A stretch of 5,634 nt of DNA from contig JAFNGF010000069.1 in assembly GCA_017885385.1 (NCBI GenBank), forward strand, positions 1-5,634, given 5' to 3'. How positions within the stretch are numbered: the first letter of the stretch is position 1; every line of letters begins with the position of its first letter. A program made the translations under genes and the position numbers. The DNA is from Planctomycetota bacterium. GTDB taxonomy: Bacteria > Planctomycetota > Phycisphaerae > Sedimentisphaerales > Anaerobacaceae. This document shows positions 1 through 4,888 of the stretch, one piece after another. The notes under the pieces are model-generated. The model was not told the origin of the DNA, did not search any database, and worked only from the letters and a program-made list of their open reading frames with translations.

Positions 1-594
1 TTTATCGGCGCGATGGACAATTTTTCCGCCCCCCTCGTTTGCCAGGTCATTGACTGTCTGGAACCACTGACTTTCAGGCACTTGCTCGATATTGGAGGGG
101 GACCTGGCACGTGGACAATTGCATTTCTGCGTGCGGCCCCCAAGGCCAGAGCGACCCTTTTCGACCTGCCGGATGTAATACCACTGGCCAGGCAGCATAT
201 CGCCGATGCCGGACTAAGTGACCGGGTGAGCCTGGTCGCAGGTGACTTCTACGTTGATGACTTACCCGCCGGGGCGGATTTTGCCTGGCTGAGTGGCGTT
301 GCCCATCAGAACTCCCGTCAGCAGAACCGTGCCCTTTTTGCCAAGATTTATGCCGCCCTGCCGAGAAACGGCGTTCTGGTTATACGCGATGTGGTGATGG
401 ATGAATCCCGCACTGAGCCTGTAGCTGGAGCGCTATTTGCCGTCAATATGCTGGTCGGAACCGAAGCGGGCGGCACATACACCTTTGATGAGTTCCGCCA
501 AGACCTGACCGAGGCCGGCTTTTCCGAGATAACCCTTGTTCATCACGATGAATACACGAGTTCTTTAATCCGGGCGGTAAAAGTGCAGACGTAA
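1..594 (+). CDS. SAM-dependent O-methyltransferase, C-terminal part (5' end outside window)
   Basis: This is the catalytic half of a class I S-adenosylmethionine methyltransferase of the plant/bacterial O-methyltransferase (Methyltransf_2-like) type. The frame is open from base 1 (F-I-G-A precede the first Met at base 13), and family members are usually about 330-350 residues with an N-terminal dimerisation domain, so the 197 residues seen are a 5'-truncated gene; the Met at 13 is probably internal. Counting from that Met, the glycine-rich SAM loop LDIGGGPGTW is at residues 25-34, the acidic FDLPDV motif at 50-55, and RVSLVAGDF at 71-79. VLVIRDVVMDE at 121-131 matches the strand before the C-terminal hairpin. 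The family's catalytic LHDW region reads VAHQN (about 96-100), keeping the His. The substrate cannot be told: it depends on the missing half. The gene ends 17 bp from a convergent neighbour. The family is confident, the role unknown. Confidence 0.85.
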   Translation, partial: FIGAMDNFSAPLVCQVIDCLEPLTFRHLLDIGGGPGTWTIAFLRAAPKARATLFDLPDVIPLARQHIADAGLSDRVSLVAGDFYVDDLPAGADFAWLSGVAHQNSRQQNRALFAKIYAALPRNGVLVIRDVVMDESRTEPVAGALFAVNMLVGTEAGGTYTFDEFRQDLTEAGFSEITLVHHDEYTSSLIRAVKVQT

Positions 595-611
595 GATAGT
601 GGGCTTGCTCT

Positions 612-1097
612 TTAGACCAAGGCCTTCTCGAAATCTTGCACCTTTGGCGGTTTTTTGCCCTTGGCGGGAACGATTTTATGCCCTTCTGCCTCCAGGTGTG
701 CCGCCTGAGACTCCACGCCGCCGGGATATTTCGGGTTAAGGCCGCCATCGTCTTTGACCACCCGCCAGTAGGGCGTTATCTGTTTCTTGCCCTTGCGGCG
801 GTCTTCCTCAGCCGCCTCGGAGATGATCCGCAGAAAGATGCCGACGGTCAGCGGGCATGTTGAATCTGCCCCATATTTTTGGGCCAGTCTCTCTCTGATT
901 TGACCAACAGTAATGAGCCTTCTTGTAGTCACCTTCCTTATTAGCTCGTCAACAAGGAGTGGCGTCGGCACCAGGATATTTTCGCCGCCCATTGTCTTCT
1001 GCCATTTGACCGGCACTTTAACTACTTTTGGCAGCCCCGCCGGCGGGTTTTCTAACTTTTCTTGCCAGCTCTTGCGCGATTTGAATCTCTCGCTCAT
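612..1097 (-). CDS. MGMT/alkyltransferase-like (ATL) fold protein lacking the active-site cysteine
   Basis: A 161-residue, strongly basic, soluble protein that I assign to the O6-alkylguanine-DNA alkyltransferase-like winged-helix family. Residues 45-75 resemble the 'P.G.v.tygqiA' entry to the helix-turn-helix (here LITVGQIRERLAQKYG, 61-76). CPLTVGIFLRII (81-92) sits where the DNA-recognition helix is expected. PYWRVVKDDGGLNPKYPGG (109-127) followed by Q131 and HLEAEGH (134-140) matches the active-site block PCHRV..dG.l..G...Q..LL..EG. The nucleophilic Cys is Tyr110 and the next His is Trp111; the only Cys in the protein is C81, far from the site. It therefore cannot repair by alkyl transfer. 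By analogy with ATL proteins (PWHR) it may bind DNA or flag alkylated bases for excision repair, but that is inference. The start is supported by AGAAGGTG 5 bases upstream and a promoter at 1152-1180. The alternative is a family with the fold but an unrelated DNA-binding job. Confidence 0.72.
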   Translation of the reverse strand: MSERFKSRKSWQEKLENPPAGLPKVVKVPVKWQKTMGGENILVPTPLLVDELIRKVTTRRLITVGQIRERLAQKYGADSTCPLTVGIFLRIISEAAEEDRRKGKKQITPYWRVVKDDGGLNPKYPGGVESQAAHLEAEGHKIVPAKGKKPPKVQDFEKALV

Positions 1098-1102
1098 CTT
1101 TG

Positions 1103-1110
1103 CACCTTCT
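1103..1110 (-). promoter_or_regulatory. Ribosome binding site for the MGMT-like gene
   Basis: On the minus strand AGAAGGTG lies 5 bases before the ATG at 1097. This good Shine-Dalgarno match supports that start. Confidence 0.7.
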
Positions 1111-1151
1111 TATATCATATCTTTACTTCGGGCAAACTCCACGCAGCCAAC

Positions 1152-1180
1152 AGCATAATGGAAACCTGCACATCGGTCAA
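1152..1180 (-). promoter_or_regulatory. Sigma-70-type promoter for the MGMT-like gene
   Basis: Read on the minus strand, TTGACC (1180-1175) and TATGCT (1157-1152) are separated by exactly 17 bases. Each hexamer is one base from the housekeeping consensus (TTGACA and TATAAT) or nearly so. Initiation would fall near 1145, giving a leader of just under 50 bases before the ATG at 1097. It does not overlap the palindromic operator at 1318-1344, so this gene is probably not controlled directly by the neighbouring GntR regulator. Confidence 0.6.
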
Positions 1181-1256
1181 CTTCTAACGTGCACTTGGGT
1201 AAGGAAAAGCTCATTCCACCCCGAATTTGCGGCACAAAAAATGCACGACCAACATC

Positions 1257-1289
1257 GCATAAAATTTCTTCAAAAATCTTCTTTTATGC
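1257..1289. repeat. Inverted repeat next to the operon promoter (8-bp arms, 17-bp spacer)
   Basis: GCATAAAA (1257-1264) and TTTTATGC (1282-1289) are perfect reverse complements separated by 17 bases. The right arm ends 3 bases before the -35 box at 1293. The spacer is A/T-rich with TTCTTC-like runs. The position would suit an activator site or a second repressor site; no protein can be assigned. An A/T-rich repeat of this size could also arise by chance. Confidence 0.4.
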
Positions 1290-1292
1290 CCC

Positions 1293-1320
1293 TTGACAGA
1301 AGGGCACATGACGTTATACT
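1293..1320 (+). promoter_or_regulatory. Sigma-70-type promoter of the GntR-ABC operon
   Basis: A perfect -35 TTGACA (1293-1298) is followed after 16 bases by TATACT (1315-1320), which differs from TATAAT at one position. Transcription would start near 1327, giving a leader of about 30 bases before the ATG at 1359. The -10 box overlaps the left arm of the palindrome at 1318-1344, so a bound dimer would block polymerase. A strong promoter with an operator over -10/+1 is a typical derepressible design. Confidence 0.78.
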
Positions 1321-1344
1321 TGTAATAGTTGAAATAGTACAAGT
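1318..1344. promoter_or_regulatory. 27-bp palindromic operator, likely for the GntR/YtrA-type repressor
   Basis: The outer arms ACTTGTA (1318-1324) and TACAAGT (1338-1344) are perfect reverse complements 13 bases apart. The spacer is also largely symmetric about G1331 (TA/TA at 1326-1327 and 1335-1336, TT/AA around the centre), with mismatches only at 1325/1337 and 1328/1334. It overlaps the -10 box and the expected transcription start. As I recall, the Bacillus subtilis YtrA operator is AGTGTA-N13-TACACT, which has the same GTA/TAC inner edges and the same 13-bp spacing. That supports autoregulation by the gene starting at 1359. Confidence 0.75.
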
Positions 1345-1358
1345 AATTGGATGGATTT

Positions 1359-1757
1359 ATGCAATTTCGAATAGACAACGCTTCAGACAGGCCCGTTTAT
1401 CAGCAGATAATGCACCAGGTTAAACGTGATATTGCGCTGGGCAGGCTCACCATCGATGAAAAGCTGCCTACGGTCAGGCAATTAGCCAGGCAACTGGCAA
1501 TAAATCCTAACACGATAGCCAAGGCCTATCGCCAGCTCGAGCAGGAAGGCATCATTGTCACCAAGCCTGGCACCGGCGCTTTTGTCGCGAGCTTGGATAG
1601 CAATTTGAGCAGGTCCGTCAGAAGGAAAATCGTCTCTGAGGAGCTTGAGCGAATCGCGATAGAGGCTTTTCACATGCAAATCGACAGGCAAACCCTGCTG
1701 GAATTGTTCGATAGCGCGGTTGAGAAATTCAATCTGCCGCCGAAGAAGGAAAAGTAA
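1359..1757 (+). CDS. GntR-family transcriptional regulator, YtrA subfamily
   Basis: A 132-residue DNA-binding repressor. The N-terminal winged helix-turn-helix covers residues about 9-78: RPVYQQIMHQVKRDIALG (11-28) is the usual first helix, LPTVRQLARQLAINPNTIAKAYRQLEQEG (36-64) the HTH and recognition helix, and IIVTKPGTGAFV (65-76) the wing. Only about 55 residues follow, forming two helices, which is the short dimerisation tail of the YtrA group rather than the large ligand-binding domain of FadR, HutC or MocR types. I chose ATG 1359 because GGATGGA (1349-1355) lies just before it; a TTG at 1347 in the same frame would add four residues but lacks a ribosome site. It is the first gene of the operon, one base before the ATPase start, behind a palindrome that it very likely binds. 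YtrA-type regulators usually control an ABC system beside them and respond to cell-envelope stress or antibiotics; the signal here is unknown. Confidence 0.93.
   Translation: MQFRIDNASDRPVYQQIMHQVKRDIALGRLTIDEKLPTVRQLARQLAINPNTIAKAYRQLEQEGIIVTKPGTGAFVASLDSNLSRSVRRKIVSEELERIAIEAFHMQIDRQTLLELFDSAVEKFNLPPKKEK
1746..1750 (+). promoter_or_regulatory. Ribosome binding site for the ABC ATPase
   Basis: AAGGA lies 8 bases before ATG 1759, inside the last codons of the regulator. It decides the start: an upstream in-frame ATG at 1720 would add 13 mostly basic residues that do not look like ABC sequence. Confidence 0.7.
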
Positions 1758-1758
1758 A

Positions 1759-2658
1759 ATGGATGAAAACGTTATCGAGGTCGAAAATCTGGCCAAGTAC
1801 TTCGATGGCCGGTGTGTTTTGGACGGCATCAATCTGAAAGTGCCGCGAGGCTGCATATACGGCCTATTGGGCCGAAATGCGGCGGGTAAGACCACGATGA
1901 TCCGGATTCTTTTTGGCCTTGAGCCGTCAACTCGCGGCTGGGCTTTTCTGCTGGGCACTGAATCATCCAGTCTTTCGGCAAAGGTCAAAGGCCGAATCGG
2001 CTACGTAGCTGAAGGCCATAACCTCATCCAGAACTACAAAGTCGGGCGACTCGTCAAACTGTGTAAGGACCTTTCGCTACAGTGGAACAGCGAGTTTTTT
2101 GCCCATCTGATAGAGATGTTCCATCTGCCGATGGACCGCAGGATAAGCCAGCTTTCAATCGGTATGCGAGCGCAATTGAACCTGTCACTGGCTCTGGCGG
2201 TAGACCCAGAGCTACTGATTCTTGACGACCCCACGCTGGGAATGGATACCGTCGCCCGCCGGCAGTTTCTTGAGCTGGCTATTGATCTAATCCAGCAGCA
2301 AGGCAGAACAATACTATTTAGCTCGCATATCCTGAGCGACGTCGAGCGAGTCGCCGACCGTATAGGCATTTTGGCCGGCGGTAAGCTTGTGGTGGATTGT
2401 GCACTGGAGGAACTTAAGAACCGGATCAAAAAATTCCGCCTGATTTTCCCTGAATCCGCACCGGAGGACCTGCACCTGACTGAGATAATAAATCAGCAAA
2501 TTCAAGGCCGGGAAATGGTGATCACCGTTGCGAACTGGAATCAGCAAAAACAGGCAATGCTGGAAACATTCAAGCCTTCAACTTGGGCTGAAATGCCAAT
2601 GAGCCTGGAGGATATATTCATACAGTGTACCAGATCAAGTTCGTGGGTGACTGAGTAG
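1759..2658 (+). CDS. ABC transporter ATP-binding protein (YtrB/EcsA-like)
   Basis: A 299-residue cytoplasmic nucleotide-binding subunit that should power the permease encoded 13 bp downstream. Visible motifs are Walker A GRNAAGKT (38-45), signature LSIGM (132-136), Walker B LLILDDP (152-158), D-loop LGMD (160-163) and switch-loop His190 in FSSHIL. Residues from about 222 form the extra C-terminal domain common in exporter-type ATPases; MSLEDIFI (281-288) is its usual closing motif. Three key positions deviate. The Q-loop Gln is Glu85 (GYVAEGHNL), the signature has IGM for GGQ, and the catalytic Glu after Walker B is Asp157. The Lys, Walker B Asp and His are kept, so ATP binding is expected, with hydrolysis possibly slow. 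Some ABC-2-type exporter ATPases also carry Glu in the Q-loop. Translation is probably coupled to the regulator, whose stop is one base before this ATG. The transported substrate is unknown. Confidence 0.93.
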   Translation: MDENVIEVENLAKYFDGRCVLDGINLKVPRGCIYGLLGRNAAGKTTMIRILFGLEPSTRGWAFLLGTESSSLSAKVKGRIGYVAEGHNLIQNYKVGRLVKLCKDLSLQWNSEFFAHLIEMFHLPMDRRISQLSIGMRAQLNLSLALAVDPELLILDDPTLGMDTVARRQFLELAIDLIQQQGRTILFSSHILSDVERVADRIGILAGGKLVVDCALEELKNRIKKFRLIFPESAPEDLHLTEIINQQIQGREMVITVANWNQQKQAMLETFKPSTWAEMPMSLEDIFIQCTRSSSWVTE

Positions 2659-2665
2659 AAAGGGA
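2659..2665 (+). promoter_or_regulatory. Ribosome binding site for the permease
   Basis: AAAGGGA directly follows the ATPase stop codon and lies 6 bases before ATG 2672, fixing the start and placing the gene in the same operon. Confidence 0.65.
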
Positions 2666-2671
2666 CCAACA

Positions 2672-4888
2672 ATGCGGGCACTTTTTATCCTCATCAAGAG
2701 GCTGATCGTTGATGACGCAGTGTACTTCGGGATCGCGCTCATCGGCTCAGCAACCCTGATTCTCATTACTCTTCTGCTTGTCTTCAGCGACGAGCCCCTA
2801 TACATGCCGTTCAACAAGATTACTCACCTCATCTGGGTCCCTGTTTACGTAGGTATTGGCTTCTGTGTGCTGGGCACGATACAGAGTCACAGTGATCGAA
2901 CGAAAGGGATTTCGGCACTGTTGCTGGTTCTACCGGTTAGGCGTGGCCAGATTCTGGCTGCTCATGTTGTCACCGGCACCCTTATAATCCTGACGGTTTT
3001 GGGCCCTTTGGCAATCACCGGGGCTATCGTTTGGCAGCTTCTATTGGCGCCGATTCCGCTCTTTCGGGGCGGGTTCGTCGACCTGTGCGTTGGCGCGTTC
3101 CTCACGGCGTTCGCATGCTATTGTCTCGGTCTGCACACAGGGGCGAAGGCCAGGTCATTCACGTTAGCGCTGGCCGTACTGTTGTTGGTCCCGACTATTC
3201 TCCTTCTAATCGTAATCAAGGGCTTGGGGCGGCCCTTCCTTGGTATCCTTGTGCCATTCATTGCAGCTTCTTTGTTGCGCTGGATGATACCTGCCACCGG
3301 TCGTCCTGTGACGACCCTCGCCACGGGATTCGTGGTTCTTGTCTTGCTTGCGGTCCCACTTTACTGGGGCCGTTACCTGTGCGAGGTGGCATTCGTGACA
3401 AACATGCCGCCAGACAATGTCGAGATCAGACCCTCTGGTCTACTGCCCCCGGAGATCGAGAACGCTCCAGGCGTGGCGGAGCAGTCTGTTGCCGTGGGTC
3501 ACCCGTACAGGTCTGTAACGTATTTTGGCCGAATTGCGGTAGTCGATTGGTTTTTTGCCCACTTGGGAATCATGGACTATTTCTACCCTACAACTCATGA
3601 CGCACGTCACGTGCAAGTCTACTGTGATTGGCGATGGCCCACATGCTTGTATTTTGACCAAGCAAAAGGACAATTTGTCTACCTCGATAGGGAGAAGAAG
3701 CTCTATGCCGGTCCCGAAGGTGTCTCCGAAACGCCCGGCGCGCATCTTGGCCGGTTCATTTCTCCTGTGGTTTGGCCCGGAGACCTCCACTGGCCCGAAC
3801 TCTACGATAGACGACTCAGACGCTTTTTTTCGATCAACTTCAGAAATGGGAGCATCCGAAAGGGGCCTGAAGTGGAGACTCCGGCATACGAACCTGTTGA
3901 TATCATCGGTTCTACGGTCAAGTCAGAGACATGTGGCGTTAACTGGCACCCTCCGTACAAAGAAGCCCCATACGGAACCGAAGGGTATTACCGCATGCCG
4001 ACAATCAGATACAATCCATTCACATCCTATGGGGCGGTGGTGGATGAATTAGGATCGATTCACTTGCTTGATCGAGAAACCCTCAAACTGGTTGGACCCG
4101 TAGGCCACTTGGCCCGTCCGCGAACGCTCTTTGGGTGGGGATCACAAAGACCAAAGGATCTACCGGGTTATGATGTCGATCTCGTCGCTACTAGCTCCGA
4201 AGCAAAGTACGACGGCATGGTCGTGGGGAGCCTGTCGCGTCAGGGCACCTCGATGACCCTTACCGTTCTCGACAACCAGGGTAATGAGGTCAGGAAGGCT
4301 CACACGAAGGCGCTGCCCTATGAGGCCCATGTCTGGGGGACGGAACGTAAGATACAACAGATTGACTCCGCGAACGCAACTCTTTTTGAAGTGCCCTGGG
4401 GGCCGACTTTGACCATCACGAAATATCTGTTGGAGAGTCTCCATCCGCCCGCTTTGACTCTCGCGTCCTTCTTCGCGGCCTACAGCTTCGAGGCAGGCTC
4501 AACGCATCGGGCCATATTCTTCATGCCTAATTCCTTTGTGGCCCTGCAGCAAGATAGGCAGGTAAATATCATCTTGCGGTTCTTGGCTGCGCTGCTCTTC
4601 ATGCTGCCTGCGCTGTTGTTGGCGGGTTTGCTGAGCTGGCGAGTTACAAGGGATGCAGAGATTGTCGGCTTGTCCCAAAGGGCAAGGCGGGTTTGGCTAC
4701 TCGCAACGCTGGCCTTCGGCCTGGTTGGTTACATCACTTACAAGTTGACCCGGCCGAAAGAGACGTTGGTAACTTGTGTTAATTGCGGGAAGCTGCGGCG
4801 GCCGGATATGGACAGGTGTCACCGCTGTGGCAGCAGATGGCAGATTCCGGAACTTATGCCGCCAACCTGGCGAGTTGTCGATATCTAA
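2672..4888 (+). CDS. ABC-2-like permease with large propeller-like insert and C-terminal zinc ribbon
   Basis: A 738-residue membrane protein, presumed partner of the ATPase just upstream. Hydrophobic segments lie near 17-39, 52-71, 95-121, 136-157, 162-182, 188-205 and 213-233. The basic loops at 72-93 and 157-161 fit the cytoplasm, which would put the following soluble stretch (about 235-590) outside. That stretch contains three short similar units ending R-x6-G-P (R340-G347, R391-G398, R468-G475), reminiscent of beta-propeller blades. It is rich in Trp, Tyr and Pro. Two clear membrane segments follow (632-656, 673-690; 591-606 is borderline). The tail has C702-x2-C705-x10-C716-x2-C719, a rubredoxin-like zinc ribbon. 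Usual ABC-2 permeases are 250-400 residues with six helices, so this is a multi-domain relative. As the only permease in the operon it would act as a homodimer or with a distant partner. Substrate unknown; sensing rather than transport is possible. The operon ends here, with the stop overlapping the convergent gene's stop. Confidence 0.82.
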   Translation: MRALFILIKRLIVDDAVYFGIALIGSATLILITLLLVFSDEPLYMPFNKITHLIWVPVYVGIGFCVLGTIQSHSDRTKGISALLLVLPVRRGQILAAHVVTGTLIILTVLGPLAITGAIVWQLLLAPIPLFRGGFVDLCVGAFLTAFACYCLGLHTGAKARSFTLALAVLLLVPTILLLIVIKGLGRPFLGILVPFIAASLLRWMIPATGRPVTTLATGFVVLVLLAVPLYWGRYLCEVAFVTNMPPDNVEIRPSGLLPPEIENAPGVAEQSVAVGHPYRSVTYFGRIAVVDWFFAHLGIMDYFYPTTHDARHVQVYCDWRWPTCLYFDQAKGQFVYLDREKKLYAGPEGVSETPGAHLGRFISPVVWPGDLHWPELYDRRLRRFFSINFRNGSIRKGPEVETPAYEPVDIIGSTVKSETCGVNWHPPYKEAPYGTEGYYRMPTIRYNPFTSYGAVVDELGSIHLLDRETLKLVGPVGHLARPRTLFGWGSQRPKDLPGYDVDLVATSSEAKYDGMVVGSLSRQGTSMTLTVLDNQGNEVRKAHTKALPYEAHVWGTERKIQQIDSANATLFEVPWGPTLTITKYLLESLHPPALTLASFFAAYSFEAGSTHRAIFFMPNSFVALQQDRQVNIILRFLAALLFMLPALLLAGLLSWRVTRDAEIVGLSQRARRVWLLATLAFGLVGYITYKLTRPKETLVTCVNCGKLRRPDMDRCHRCGSRWQIPELMPPTWRVVDI

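Noticed and set aside
621..628. AAGGCCTT palindrome near the end of the MGMT-like gene
   Set aside because: An 8-bp restriction-site-like palindrome inside coding sequence with no loop; expected by chance.
1111..1135. TATGAT on the minus strand as the -10 box of the MGMT-like gene
   Set aside because: No acceptable -35 at 16-18 bases, and it would leave almost no leader; the TTGACC-17-TATGCT pair is far better.
1347..1358. TTG at 1347 as the start of the GntR-type regulator
   Set aside because: There is no ribosome site ahead of it, it lies almost on the operator, and ATG 1359 has GGATGGA before it and begins where YtrA-type proteins usually begin.
1100..1423. Open frame on the plus strand crossing the divergent intergenic region
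   Set aside because: It runs through both promoters and the operator, overlaps the regulator in another frame, has no ribosome site and encodes no recognisable pattern.
1482..1988. 168-residue minus-strand frame opposite the regulator and ATPase
   Set aside because: It lies antisense to two clearly recognised genes, with low-complexity Arg/Pro composition typical of shadow frames.
3031..3600. 189-residue plus-strand frame inside the permease gene
   Set aside because: The permease frame shows clean membrane segments through this region; the alternative frame is Cys/Arg/Gly-rich without motifs. I also considered a frameshift in the permease, but its frame stays coherent to the zinc ribbon.
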